Numbered from the stretch's first letter, positions 21,627 through 35,041 are shown. The stretch: DNA of 64,000 bases from Gliomastix tumulicola (GCA_001599755.1 BCHX01000001.1:3658001-3722000); one strand, 5' to 3'. Numbers and translations: made by a program. The notes: a model not told the origin generated them from the letters alone.

Positions 21627-24600
21627 ATGACGGCCAAAGAGATGCCTCTGATCCTCGACAATGATATTCCCATGCAGCTCGACGGCGTCGCGGATGTCGC
21701 GGATGTCGGCGACGTGGGCGATGTCGACGACCTCTTTGGCGACACGGCAGCCTCTTTGCCCAACCTCCAGCCTGCCAATAGGCATCTCGACCGGCGCGTC
21801 GAGCTGCTGAGGAACAGGGGCTGCTGGCAGACCATCGCCTGGTCTCGCGTCGGCACCATCGCCTCCATCACGCCCGACGGCCAGCAGCTGGAGTTCCGCT
21901 TCCTCAGATGCCAGCCGGCCAACGGAGAGTGGGAGCTCAGCGAGCCGACGGTCTGCTCGCTGGTCCACGGCTCTCTCGAGTACCCTCTCGTCCATCTAGA
22001 ATGGGCCAACACGAATAACCCCGAGTTGGCCATCGTGGATGCCGGCGGGAGGGTTGCCATCCTGCTGTTCTCGACCACCCTCACCCATCCCTTCAGCGTG
22101 AGGAAATGGGACACGGACCCCGTTGACGAGCTCCAGTCACTGGCTGGCTGCTACTGGCTTCCGGTTGCTGCGTCCGCCCCGAGCACCTCGTCTGTGGCTG
22201 CCCCGGCCGGTAACCGCCAGAGCTACAACGTCATGTTCGGGCCCGCGACGAAGACCCCCAGTGGCTCCTACCACTACGAGAGCTCATTCATGCACGCCGA
22301 GGCCCCCAGCCACCCGCTTCAAGCAAGGACGGCTCTGCTTACCGTCAGTGTCGGCGGTACTCTGAAGATGCTCTTCATGCAGCTCAACAACAAGATGGAG
22401 GAGGTCAGCATGGAGCTGGAGTGTCTGAGTACCGCTGACGACATCGTGACGCATGCAGCCTTTGCAGCAGAGAAGAAATACTTGGTTCTGGCTCTGGCTA
22501 CGTCTACGAGGCAGCTCAAATTCGTCAAGGTCGAGATACAATGGGGACCACAGGCCGGCAAGACGGGCGGGCCGCAGAACGCTCGCTTCAACGCGTCTCT
22601 GAACGCGAAGCACTGCGCAATAACGAGCTGGCCCATCGACTCAGCGGACGATCCCTCCACGTCACCAATCTCGAATCTCGTCGCTTTCCCGTCCCTTCTC
22701 GACAACACTGGAAAGAACACGGCGCCCCCGCTAGTCATCGCCGTGAGAACCCGGGCTCAGCCTGGGACCTTTGGGGCATCGCAGACAATTATTGACCGGT
22801 GGGAGGCCGTCGAGCAGCAGCGCCATCCCCTACATCCGGTCTTCGAGCAGCTCGGTCGGAGAAACAGCATTTCCTCGGACTCAACACCTGGGCTCTGCCT
22901 GAAACCCCTGGAATCTACCATCCTGTCTAAGACCGTCATTGGATTGCAGTCGGCGCATTTTGGAAAACTCATCATCTTGACTATGTCTGACGGCACTGTT
23001 GAGTACAGAGACCGGTTTACTTTTGAGGAGCTCTTTACCGACCAGGATATGTCGACATTACTGAGCCTCCGGCAAGTTGGTTGGACATTTGCTGATGACG
23101 GGCCGTGTATGTTGCCTTCGTTGAAGCTAGTTGACATCCTTCCAAACTGACCCTTCCTGTATAGGCAACCAGGCGGCGCTCTCGCCAACTCTTTGCTCCA
23201 TGGTCGTAGCTGGAGATCACGGCAAGCTCAGATGGAAGAAGATTTACTATTCGGAGGATGATTTTGGTAATGACTCGCGGAATCGTGGGTCTATCTCTTC
23301 TGCTGCCGACGATGGTTGCGTGCTGATGTTTGAAATTTAGCTGAATACCCTGCTACTGTGGCTGGGTTTACTCTCGCGGCTGCGACCGCTATCAAGTATC
23401 AGGCAAATTTTGATGACATGCTTGCTGTTGCTCGGCCGCACAGCGGCAAGAAGAGTAAGTTGCATTCACACAAGACAAATGGAAACAAATGTCTGACGAA
23501 AATTCAGAGTTCATCCAGGACTGGGTGCACGAGCTCATCCGTGTCCTCAACATTCAGGTGGACTACTCGGGGGAGCACTCGCACGATGCTTTGCTTAAGA
23601 ATGAGCAGATGCGTTCGTGTTTGAGCATCATGATCAGCTTTGGCTTCAAGGGGGACATGCAGCCGCGAAGTTTCCCGAGCACGTATGCCCTCACGGCTGT
23701 AAGCATAAGGTCCCAGGCTTGGAACATCACCATTGCGACAAGTCCTCACTTCCAAGTGGGAGGTAAGAAGAGCCCACTGGATGATTTTGGTAAGGAATCC
23801 CCCCCCCCCCCCTTGAAAACCTGATACTTGGAAACGTATGCTAACAGGGGCTTGCAGAGGTCGTGGATACGCTGGTGACGTCGGTCAGGTGGACGTTGGA
23901 CCTGGTCGCTTGGCTGAGTGACAGTCTCTTCGCCCTGATGAACGACGACAGCTTCATGGAGCGACTGGTCCCCAATAGGGCGGGTGAGCTGGCTACTCTG
24001 CTGCACAGCAAGAACGACGTGTCCCTGCAGATTCTATTGTGTTCCAGCAGCCGTAGCTTCCTGACGGCGTTGTGCCGCAGAGTGGCCCATCTCGACGCGC
24101 TGAGCAAGAAGGCTATCGAGTTCTATAGGAGACACTCGGCGGCGGCCGATCCCAATGCTGCGAACAAATCGCCAAACCTGCATCTGCGCCAGAGCTACCA
24201 GCATCTGCAGCAAGTCTCGAGCTCTGGACTGGTCAGCACGACCGAGTTCGAGAAGCTTGTCAACACGCTGGGCGTCGGGATCATGCAGACCTACGACAAG
24301 GCGCTGCCTGATATTGTCAAGCGCAGCGCGAACCCGCCGCAGGGGAAGCAGGAGGATGAGGCTGTCAAATCGGCGCGTGCCCACATGGAGACTATGATGC
24401 TCCTCACGGCTGCGGCGCCGCCGCCACTGCTACACATACTGAAGAAGTTCTTCACCGTCGACGTCCCGGCGTTCCGGAAGAGCGTGGACCCGGCCCAGCT
24501 CTTCTTTGCTTCGTTTGACATACTCGACATCCGGGATGACAAGAGGCATGTGGACGGGGTGCGGATGGCACACCTGGACACCTTCACCAAGACGAAGCTC

Positions 24601-24762
24601 AGGATGTCGCCGACGTCGCAGTGGCGAAGGTGCACGCGGTGCGCGTCCGTGATGGATGAGTTTGTCCCCCGGAGCGCCGGGCTGACGTTTATGATGACAC
24701 AGCAGCGGAGGTGCCCCTGCAGTGGCACGTGGGCGGTGCTGCCTACGGGGAAGCTTGTATGA
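21627..24762 (+). CDS. MED16: Mediator of RNA polymerase II subunit 16 (Sin4)
   Basis: Five exons: 21627-23106, 23165-23266, 23341-23454, 23508-23789 and 23858-24762; introns are 53-74 bp and the product is 960 aa. Med16 is a tail-module subunit that relays activator and repressor signals to RNA polymerase II in the nucleus. The start gives MTAKEMPLILDNDIPMQLDG, followed by an acidic GDVDDLFGDT, which I recognise as the conserved N-terminus of filamentous-fungal Med16. The N-terminal half has WD/propeller-like repeats (CWQTIAWSRVGTIASITPDG; GTLKMLFMQLNNKMEEVSME). The C-terminal half is helical and ends in a Cys-rich CTRCASVMDEF...CPCSGTW module. The frame is open upstream of 21627 but has no ATG. 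Intron 4 contains a C14 run. The call is sure; the exact start is less so. Confidence 0.9.
23799..23812. repeat. C14 homopolymer in MED16 intron 4
   Basis: Fourteen consecutive C bases lie shortly after the GTAAGG donor of intron 4 (23790-23857). Confidence 0.95.
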
Positions 24763-26899
24763 TTCTAGAGGGCGTCTCTATCGGTTCTTACGGAGGCAGG
24801 TATAGTATACTATAGGAGGGAGGGCTTTTGTTTGGCTTTGCTCGCTCACTTTTCAGGCTTTTTCGCATAGTACTCGTCGATTCTGAACTTTTTACGTAGA
24901 AGTGGGAGACTCCCATTAATAACATTCTTGAATCATTACGAAGTGTCAGCTACGCATTGTCAGGCCTGAATGATCGGTGTAGGGCGCGGGCCGGTTTCAA
25001 TTGCCGTGCGAACGTACGATGCTCAAAGCGTCACCGTTCATAGCCATCGTTGATAATTCAGGGGTAAACGGGCTATAGCTCTCGCCCAGTTGCACTGCCT
25101 TCCTCGTATACCGGTCTCACTTGGCTCTGAGCTATCGCGCGCGTAGCGCCTCGAGCCGACCGACGATCGTAGTTATACTACGCACTCCGAAGATGATCGG
25201 GAGGGAAAGATCACCGTTGCTAGCCTGGATCAGCGAGCTGCAGCTTCATATCGAGGGACGTCCTCTTAAGTGATTTCTTCCTGTGCATGTGAGCGGAGAC
25301 GAGCGAAAGGGGGAACCAGGGCTAACTCGTTCGCGTTGGTTTGAGTCTGTGCCGGCCCTGCTGGGAGCCAGGGCCAGGGGGATTTGGATGCCGAGCAAAG
25401 GAAGGCCTGAGGGTTCGTCTCTGGAAAGCCGCCTGAAACAGCAAGTGGGCGGGTGGTTGGGAATGGCTTCGGCGATGCCAGAGGGCCGATGTCACTGTAG
25501 GTCGTGTTGGTATGTTGTGTGTGTGCCACTGACGAGAGGAAACGGGCGGGGAGTTCTTTTTTTTTTCTGTGCCTCCTCGTGGCGCCGGATGTCCTGCAGG
25601 AAGACCATGTGGCCATGCTGAAGAATCGGAATAATAATTTGATTAATAGTTCTGCCCTGTGACTGAGACATGCCGCGCGCTTACGAGTAGAGACATTTCA
25701 ATTCGTTGACAGCGGGCTCGAGTTGTGCAGACGAGGTACAGACAGGGATTCAGTCAGACGTGGGGCTCGTGACCTCCATGACTTCCATTTGGAAGTGAGA
25801 AATGATTGATTAGCCCTCCAAGTTGGGGAGGAGATGATTGGACACCCATCGCGCATTGCCGCCGGTCTAATTGCTTTATTTCACCAGACGCCCTGGATGG
25901 GGCCCTTGGCTATGTCGTGTCCGTGTCTCGTCCACGCGACCAGAAGAGACACAGACAGAGTCACACAGCCAATATTGCGCTCCTTGTCCGTCATCATCGA
26001 TGATTACCTCACGCAATGGAATGGCGGTTCTGGCCGGCGGTTGGACGAATCCTGGATGAACCACTTAAGTTATCCCTTGCCACCACCACCACCCTTGGCG
26101 CCCCCTGACCTTGCCCCCAACCCCCTTCTGGATTCCTCGCTGGGTTCTCTCTGGAGCCTTCTGCATTTCCCCTGCCAATCCCCCTGGTCGGAACCCCGTT
26201 TGTTGCCCCCCATCCCTGAAGGAGAAATGACAAGATGGATCTCCACGAAGACCAGATTGAAGTCTGAATGTTTGAGTGGCAGAATGTTCAGTTTTGGTGG
26301 GACCCCTGCAAATGGCTCGCCGCTAGAGGCCATGCGCTAATGCAGGAACCACGTCAAGATCCGGGTGTCTGATTGGCCGACTACGCCACTTCCCTCATTA
26401 ACGGTGCAAAACGCCGTCCCCACCCCGGCCGTTCGTGGGCGTTGGCTCCTTGGATCCCCTAATCCAGACCGCCATCACCACCCAATTGCAACGTCCGTCC
26501 GCTGGCCCCCTTTTCCGCCTCTGTCCGGTCGTGGAATCTTCAGCGCGACATCAGCGACCTGCGTTGGTGACCGACCCGGCAGTTGTGTTTAAGGTTGCAT
26601 TGGGAGCTCGATTCTGCATGCCGTCTGGGCGCTGCGCGGTCACTTGTACAGATCTGGTACCTGCCTTGCCTGTTTGATTGCGCCCAGTTCTAGTGTCGCT
26701 TCTTTGTACCTGCCTGGCACTCCTGTCCGCCATCCCTCCCCCCTAATCGCTCCTAATTTGACTTGGTTGCTCATCACAACCTCTCACAACTTCCAGAGAC
26801 CACGAGGACAATCCCTCCCTTGCCCTCTCATACTACGATACATTCTACCTGCTGCTACTTTGCTAGTCCGGATGACAAGACAATTGGTCGCATCCCAAA
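24763..26899. promoter_or_regulatory. Intergenic region, MED16 3' end to coiled-coil gene promoter
   Basis: 2.1 kb. The left end is AT-rich 3' flank; the right kilobase, with CT-rich sequence from about 26690, looks like promoter and leader for the gene at 26900. The open frames are short with no recognisable product. Confidence 0.5.
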
Positions 26900-29800
26900 A
26901 TGGCATCAGGGCATCGTCCGTCTTCGCCTCCCCAGGAGCAGAACATGTCGATCGCCTCACCTCCTCCCTCCTCCCATCCTGACACAGTCTCTGCCTCAGC
27001 TTCGTCTGATCTCCCCCCATCAACGTCGACACCACCACTACCACATCACCACGACGTCGCCTCCCCGCTCTCTAGCCGCTCGCTGTCATACTTCCCAGAG
27101 CCGCCACACTCGGGCTTATCAACCGTAACCGCTGGCGCCGCGAGCCCGGTCAGACAGTCCGTGTCCAGCATCAAGCGGAAGCCGCTCTCCTCAACGGCCT
27201 CCCCTCTGGCCACCCGCTTCTCCCAGAGCTCTGCGACGACCTCCTGGCCGCCGTCTATCGACCTGCCTACCCCGGGCGCCAGATTCTCCCGATCGACGTC
27301 AATCGATAGTCCGACCCTGTACGAGTATACCGCCGCGTCGTCGGTTGTGTCACGGCCCCCTCCTTTACAGTAAGTCTCATTGTTCAGCCCTCCCCAGAAA
27401 AGCTCTGCATTCCACAACACGCGCCACCTTGACGCCATTGTTCAGGGACCTCGCACTGACTAACATTCCTTTCAACCCCCTTTCAGGCCCGCCGCTGCCA
27501 CCACTCCTCAGGCGAAGGACGTCGGTCCCGAGACAAATCGCATTCCTGCCAACGAAGATAGCTCAGGGTCCCAGGCAGAATTGCTCGACGTCTTGTCAGA
27601 CTATGACGATTCCGCCTCGGATCTGACACGGGACGCTGACACGACCAAGACACGTGCTGGCGCAATCGACGAGCGTGACGCATCGGCAAGTGCGCCTAGC
27701 CGGAACGAAGAAGACGAAGACGAAGACGAAGACGACGACGACGACGACGAGTCTACTTATTCAAGCTACCTCGACCAGACGAACCCCTCCAATCCCTCTC
27801 CGCCTCCCCCCATGTTCGCGACGAAGCCGACGCCGCCGCACCTTCGTCTGGACAAGGTTGATATACCGCAAAGCAGCGACGACTCAGCACAGCGTGGCGC
27901 AACAAACCTGTCGCCGCAGTCGCTGAACAAGCCGCTTCCCAAATCCCCCGGCGCGACATCACCGTTCGCGACCTTCTTCGGTTGGGGCAACTCGCCGTCT
28001 GTGACGGAGTTCTCTTCCGTCCCGTCTCCTCTATCCCCTATTAACAAGGGGCCTGCCAACGACCACACAAACGAAAGGGCCAATGTCTCCCCGGCCTACC
28101 GCGAATCATATCTCTCACCAGCCCCGTCATCAAGCCAGACATTGGCCTACGTAGAAGAAATGGAGGACGAGCTGAAGGCCATCAGCTCCGAACTGGCGTC
28201 CTCGATCCGTCGTGAGATAGATCTTGAGGACCTCGTCGACAGGCTACAGGACCAGGCCAACAACTCACAAGCACCCAGCAAGAGGACGAGCGACTACTTC
28301 TCTGACTCGGGCTACAGCTCGGCCAAGATCAGTGAGGCCGACGCTGCACGCGACGAGATCGATAAGATCCAGAGGAGATCAGAGCAGGAAAAGGCTTCGC
28401 TGCGGTTAGAACTCACGAATAAGCTTCAGGATGAGCGAGCGCGGCGGAAAGACCTGGACCTCCAGATCAAGGAGCTTTCCGAGCGGGCCTCGCAGATTGA
28501 CCTGGCTCAGATTAACCATGTCGACGCCAACCAGAGGGTCACGGAGCTGGAGAACACGTGCGAAGACCTCCGGCGGCGACTCGCGGAAGAACGCTCGTCC
28601 AAGAGCAACTTCGAGGACCTCCTATCCGCTCTCAAGGGAGAGCTGCAGAGCGCGTGTAACGAACGCGATAACCTTCGCGATGAGGTGATACCACAGCTCC
28701 AAAACCGTGTGGAGGGCCTCGAGTCTGAGGCGTCTGAGTATGCCAACCTCACCTACGAGTCGAGCAAGATGCAGCAGGAGCTCTACAATCTGAAGCAGGA
28801 GAACATGACCCTGCGCCGCGGCTCGATCGCCAGCATGGAGCAGTCAGTACGGGGCTCGAGGGCATTCTCAAGCGGCCTGTCGCGCTCCAACTCAGTCGCT
28901 GCTGGCAGCCAACTACGCAGTCAGCGGCCGCCCATGGGTCTGTCGAGGTCTAACAGCGTCAAGGCCGGCCAGGGCGAGTCGAGGGATCAACTGGCCGACC
29001 GTCTAAAGGATGTCGAGTCTCAGCGTGACGCGCTGCACGGTGCCCTCAAGAACCTTCTGGAGCGACAAGAGTTCCAGAGCCGAGAGTACGAGAAGCGGAT
29101 CCGTCTACTCGAGACGGAGCGAGACCGACTACTCGCTGGCCCTTCCAAGAAGGGCGGTTTCGAGCGGGAGGTCTTGAACCTGCGGACCGAGATCAATGTC
29201 CTCCGCCGAAGGGCCGAGGATGCCCTCGAGCAGAAGTGGCAGGTCGAGAAGGGTCTCGGCGGTCTCAAGATGGATCTCGACAGGGCCGAGGGCGAGATTG
29301 CCTCTCTTCGCGAGCTTCTCAGCGAGAACGACATTCTCATCCCCGAGACTCTTTCGCGCGCCAGCGGATCCAGCGACGGGTTCGGCGAGACCGTGACGTC
29401 GGAGTCTCTCCAGCAAGCCTACGAGAAGCTGCAGGCGGCCTATGCCGAGGCTCTGGAGCGCATCAAGCAGCTCGAGGTCAACGTCGAGACTGACGTGAAG
29501 ACCCAGGCTGCCGTGCAGCGCCTCGAGAAGGCTCTCTCTACCGCCATCACGGAGCGTAACTCCCTCCAGAACCGCTACGACACCGCCTACGAGGGTGAGG
29601 CCAAGAGTGTGGAGGCCGAGTCTGCCCTCACCGAGGAGCTCTGCGAATCAGCGCGCCAGATTGAGGTGTTGGCGTCACAGGTCCGACAGCAGCTCTCGGC
29701 CAATGCCGAGCTCAGGCAGCGCCTTGCCAACGCGGTGAGCCGCGGTGATGCCGACCGACAGGCCAACAACGATCGCATCACGTTGCTCATGGAGCGTCTC

Positions 29801-30280
29801 GGCGAGCTCGAGGATGACCTGGTGACTGCGCAGACCACATCCGAGGACCGCATCTCCCGTCACGAGGAGGAGGTTTCGAGGCTTCGGGACGCACACAACG
29901 GTCACCTGCGGCGCATTGACGGCAGCCCCCGCCTAGGCGGTCTGCGGTCACCGGCGCTCAAGTCGGCTCGCAAGATGTCGTTCCTCTCCCCCGCCGGGTC
30001 CTCGATGTTCCCCGAGCTGCTCTCCCCCAAGAGCTTCGAGCAGGCAGCAGACATGAAGGGTCTCCGGGCCAAGGTTGCAGAGCTCGAGAAGGCCCTCGCC
30101 GACGCGGAGCTCGAGATGCAGGAGGTCATCGCTCGCATGAGCACTGCCCAGGTGGAGGTGATGAACCTCCAGGAGGAGCGCGACGCGGCCGTCCGAGAGA
30201 CGAGGAAGCTGCAGAAGGTGCTCGAGAAGGAGGAGATGAAGTCGTTCGAAGATCGCTTCAAGACTCTCCGTGGACTGTGA
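26900..30280 (+). CDS. Large coiled-coil protein of unknown function
   Basis: Exons 26900-27369 and 27487-30280 join in phase 2 across a 117-bp intron; the product is 1087 aa. The first 380 or so residues are Ser/Pro-rich and look disordered, with an acidic run (EEDEDEDEDDDDDDES) and SP/TP-type phosphosite-like stretches. From about residue 390 nearly everything is heptad-like coiled coil rich in Glu, Arg, Leu and Gln. It is broken by a Ser/Arg linker containing two LSRSNSV copies (GLSRSNSVAAG, GLSRSNSVKAG) and, near the end, by a Pro/Gly-rich stretch (SPALKSARKMSFLSPAGSS). No motor, kinase or membrane segment is visible. Similar fungal proteins carry only loose M-protein-repeat or coiled-coil labels. 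A scaffold role in the cytoskeleton or cell-end machinery is my inference. The gene structure is sure and the function unknown. Confidence 0.82.
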
Positions 30281-32100
30281 AGTCGGCCGCCTTTTATGAC
30301 GACATCAAGAATCACACGCAACACTCTTATTACTATTTCCCATACCAGCCCTCCCTTGAATACGGAGCCGGCACTGTCTGATGCATTCTAGCGGTTGGAG
30401 TTTTTTGTTTTTCGTTTTTCTTGCCCTCCCGTTTAATGGGCTGTTCCTATACACACCGCTGGTCCATCGAGGGACTGTATATATACTACTTTACTTGGAT
30501 ACCGTGGATTGGGGGTTATTACAATCCACGCACGGAGACTCGCCGAGTTCTCACGTGGAACTACTTTTCACGCATTTTGTATTCTCTTTTTCTGGGCATC
30601 ATCACTTTGGATACACCGTTTGTTTCTGGGCACTCAGGGGCTGACAGGGTATTCGGCCAAATGTTGGTCTATCACGAGCCGGACATGGCTCTTGTCTATA
30701 ATGTCTATGTTTAGTTACTACCTAAATCGTTGGGTGTGTGTGTGCGTGTGTGTGTTATATATAGTAGTTTAGAGGCGGAATAGATGGGCAATGCTACAGC
30801 TTCACACATTATTTGTTTCGTTCCTGGTTATCCTCGCGAAATGTGACCGTCTCTCCTGCATGCATGCACATATTTGCTGGCCGTCTATCCGGGCCGTCTG
30901 TTCAGGAGGTAGTAATAGTATGATCTCATCGTCCAGGTCCCCGCCGGGTGAAGGAAGGTGCACGCACGTTACTAGATGACAAACATATGTGTGTGCACGA
31001 CGGCCTTCCGCATTGGACGAGTCCAGCCCCCTTTTTTTGGGTACAGGTAACGGTGAGGTAGGGTGACAGTGCATATATTTGTTGTTTTATGCTGATGGCG
31101 AGTGCTACGCCGGCCGGCCGAAGCGACCAGCCTGATGTTGACATGCATGGTGGAAAATTGGACTGGAACCGCTTCAATACATATATTTCGTGCATGGGAT
31201 ATGATCAATCAGTCTTCGTCACGGGAGGAGAACGGCCTGCCTGGGGGCCAGCTTTCGGGACCGCAATCCGGAGGGAAATGCGAGGGCACGTGCCGAACAA
31301 GCTGTTGAAAAGCTGAACGCAACCACGACGGTGGTGGCGTTTTCGTCTGATACGCACGATGCTAGGTTATCAGAGTTTGGATAGCTCCATTGCGTAGTTG
31401 GGAATTAAATGTTCGACATGTTTGATAGGATGATGCGACAAAGTTGGCACAGGGAGAGGTTGCGATCGGCCGTTGGCGGTTCTGGGGCGGCCAGCTAACC
31501 AGGGCGGACGTGGGGGTAAGGTCTAGTAGGTTTTTTCTTATCAGTGACATTGGCCTGTTCCAACTGTTGGGTCATGGGTAAAGTCACTTTTCTCGTCTGG
31601 GGGTGGAGGGGGGGAGCCAGGCCACCGAAGTACCATGAAATTGCAACCTCCTTCGCCCACACAGTGTCTTTGTGTGTTCCAGCAGTGAGCACACCTACAC
31701 AGCTTCGGGCTGCGTATGGAGCAAAGCTGCCATCCCCATCCCAGCAGAGAAAGGGCCGCGACGAGGATCCGACTCTCCTGGCCCATCGCAGGACAGCGCA
31801 GCAGCACATCACATCACATCACCGGCGAAGGGCCCCACCCCCAGTTTCATTGGTGCCATGGGCCCCCTGTCTGTCTCTGATAAGGAACTCAGCTCTCTCT
31901 CTCTCTCCACGAGAAGGGCCAACGGCCGGCAGAGAGTCCAGACCTCGCAGCGTTGCTTTTTCTCTTTTGCTCCTGTTGGTCCCCATTGGGTGGTGGTCGG
32001 GGGCATTGACAGCGTCAACGCCTCGCTAGCCACTGGAATCTTTCCCGTCCAATCAATCCATCTGTCTCGTCTATCGGCAGATGCCAAAAAGGAGGCGAGA

Positions 32101-32112
32101 GGGGGGGGGGGG
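32101..32112. repeat. G12 homopolymer
   Basis: Twelve consecutive G bases in intergenic sequence, about 1.9 kb before the ammonium transporter start. Confidence 0.95.
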
Positions 32113-32215
32113 AAGGGTACGTAGCTTTTTATCGTCCATCCACATGACATTGATGTTTTACATACAAGATTGGATTGGACAGAAGCCCTGGGGCAGATCG
32201 CGCCAGTCGCTTGTC

Positions 32216-32465
32216 TTATCAGGGCGACACTTATCTCTGATGTAATGTCATTTCATCTGAATCCCGTCGCCTCCCCGACGGTTTACTCGATCCGCCTGTC
32301 CCGGGTCTCGACAAGAGGAAGATAATACGAAGAAAAAAGCCCCGCGGGCAACTGAGTCGCTCTGAACTCTGTTGGTCGAGCTGAAGGAAAGTAAGATAAC
32401 CTTGTTTGGCCACAGCCTCCTTTCACATGCGACGAGCCGGGGAGCAGGTCCTCAACTCCTTATCT
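32216..32465. promoter_or_regulatory. Cluster of five GATAA sites (candidate AreA/NIT2 sites)
   Basis: Five HGATAA-type sites lie in 250 bp: minus strand at 32216-32221, 32231-32236 and 32460-32465, plus strand at 32320-32325 and 32394-32399. GATA factors of the AreA/NIT2 family activate nitrogen-acquisition genes, and the next gene downstream is an ammonium transporter. The distance to its ATG is 1.5-1.75 kb, so the assignment is inference. Confidence 0.5.
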
Positions 32466-33827
32466 CACCTATGACCATGATGCACATATAAGACCCGGCC
32501 ATGAGTAAAATAGGGAAGAAAAAAAACAAAGAAACCACATTCGCTAGACAAAACGAAATGATAAATCCAAATCCCCCACCTCGCTCGCCTGCCAGGGATC
32601 CGCCGATCTGATGCGACTCTGCGGAATATACACGCTTGCTAGGCTCTAGCTACGCCTCGCAGCATTGACTCGACCCATTTCCGCTGGCTTCACTACTACC
32701 CAGTGCTGTGGTAGACGCTAACAAGAGGCAAAACTTCCCAAGGCATGACAGGACGGAATTAGGAAGACGTCTCTCGGGCACTGATAACAATCCCTCCGGC
32801 GAGGTTGCAGTCCGTATCGCGTTGGACAATTTGTATCTGTATTATCTTCCCAACGCAGGAACCCCAAGATTGGTAAGAGCTCTTTAGGCCCTCCCCCCCT
32901 GTTCCTGTTTGATGTGACGCTTCTTGTGCTCTTTGCTTCTTCCCCGTCACCCTCTTGACACGGCCTCTCGTCCAATACAAGGTCCTCTTCCCCCTTTTTC
33001 TTTGCCCGCATTGGTCTTTGCTTCTGCCCAGTGCAACTCGGATTCTCACCACCGTGTCTCAGGTCCCATCACATCGTTTCTTTTTTGCGCCTGGGCCTGT
33101 CTATCACTTTTTGGTACAAGCCCCCCAGACCTGGATATTTAAACATCTTATCATCTCGTCTCCCGCACACCTCTGAGTCTGCTTCTCTCGGGTCAAAGCA
33201 CTCGACATCTCTGTGCTCAAATCTCTCTACATATTCATTTCCTCCTACTATTATACTACGATCCGCGCGTGCATCATTCGACTTCTCTTGATCGACCTTC
33301 CCCCGAGTGCCGCGGCTCCACCCAACTTTTCGGCGCTCCCCGTTAACACAAGAAACAACGGAGCGATTCGTCGGCGGGCAGGAAAATTCCCAACCAGTCC
33401 AGGTCCAGAACCAGAGCTCCGGCGAGTCAGCATTGTCAGAAACGCCAGCGGGCGTTTTCTCCCTCCCAAAGCCCTCTATAATCACTCCACCACCGCCGCC
33501 TGGGCTGAGGTCGTATTACCAGCTGCTACACAGCCAGCATACATACCTAATCAATCCTCAATTGCACACGCCAACGGCGGAGACTGCTTGCCCTTAGCAG
33601 CAACTTGGCCGCCCCCCCCCCGGCTCGATTTAATACCTTCCCGAACCCGCAGTCCCAAGAGCCCTGGACCGTTTCTTCGTTTCTTTCGCTTCTACCTTTT
33701 AGGATAACTCTGTTTTCTCCTTTGCTTCTGCCCCAGGCGTCGAATCTCTCCTGTCTTCTGGCGTCAATTGCCCTGCCAGGACTCGCTTCTCGCAGAGCGC
33801 CGCCCATCCGACACTGGCTCTCGTGCT

Positions 33828-33842
33828 CCCCCCCCCCCCCCC
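33828..33842. repeat. C15 homopolymer in the presumed 5' leader of the ammonium transporter
   Basis: Fifteen consecutive C bases end 130 bases upstream of the transporter start codon. A C10 run lies at 33612-33621. Confidence 0.95.
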
Positions 33843-33972
33843 GTCGCAATCACGAGACCTTGAGCCTGTTGTTGCATTTGATTTACGGGGCGAGGAACCA
33901 CCGCATTATTACATACTACGTCCCTTGTCCAGGACTGGAAACCCGACGGCCGGAGTCGAAGCGTACCGAACC

Positions 33973-34147
33973 ATGACGACCGAAATCGACGGCATCGACC
34001 TCGATGCCCTCAACTACACCACTCTCATTCCCTACAATGGCACCGAGAAGCAGGGAGCGAACCCCCTCGAGTACGATGTCAACCTCTGGTACCAGGTATG
34101 TGCATGTGCCCGCACCAATCTCTCTCTCTCCGCACTTCCGCGGCCAG

Positions 34148-34179
<32 letters not shown>

Positions 34180-35009
34180 GCCAAATCTTGCGCCCGCAGC
34201 GCCCGCAGCCATGTCGCGCAATGCTGACCTGTTCCGGATTTGATAGGCCGGCGATATTGGCTGGATGATTACCGCGACAGGCCTGGTCCTGCTCATGATC
34301 CCCGGTGTTGGGTAAGTTCCGTCCACAAATTGCGACGCACTCGCTGCGCACCTCGTACGACTCGTACACGTCAGAAGAGTGCTGTGCAGCAGCGCAGCGC
34401 CCGCTGCGAAGAAACCGCGGAACCCGGCCGACTGACTGTGATACCACCACCCCTAGCTTCTTCTACTCTGGTCTTGCTCGGCGCAAGTCGGCCCTGTCGC
34501 TGATATGGCTCTCCATCATGGCCACCGCCGTCACATGCTTCCAGTGGTTCTTCTGGGGCTACTCGTTGACCTTCTCCCATACCGCCGGCCCGTTCATCGG
34601 TGACCTCTCCAACTTCGGCTTCATGAACGTCCTCGCCCGCCCGTCCGTGGGCTCCGACAAGATCCCCGACCTCCTCTTCGCCATCTACCAGGGCATGTTC
34701 TCTGCCATCACCGTCGCGCTCGCCACCGGCGCCGTCGCCGAGCGAGGCCGCATGCTCCCCTGCGTCATCTTCATGTTCATCTGGGCGACCGTCATATACG
34801 ACCCCATCGCGTGCTGGACGTGGAATCCGAGCGGGTGGTCCAACAAGATGGGAGGGCTGGATTTCGCCGGAGGCACCCCCGTGCATATCGCGTCCGGCTC
34901 GGCCGCCCTGGCGTACTCGATGATGCTCGGCAAGAGGCGGGGCCACGGCACGCACGAGCTCAACTACCGACCGCACAACGTCACGCATATTGTCATCGGC
35001 ACCGTGTTT

Positions 35010-35041
<32 letters not shown>

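Larger units (their letters stand above)
30281..33972. promoter_or_regulatory. 3.7-kb intergenic region upstream of the ammonium transporter gene
   Basis: This is the longest gene-free stretch in the window. It holds a GT-rich microsatellite at about 30733-30755, a CT run near 31893-31907, G12 at 32101-32112, a cluster of GATAA sites at 32216-32465, a TATA-like TATTTAAA near 33137, and two C-runs (33612-33621, 33828-33842) in what is probably the transporter's 5' leader. The last 900 bp are pyrimidine-rich. I see no ORF with a recognisable product. Confidence 0.55.
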
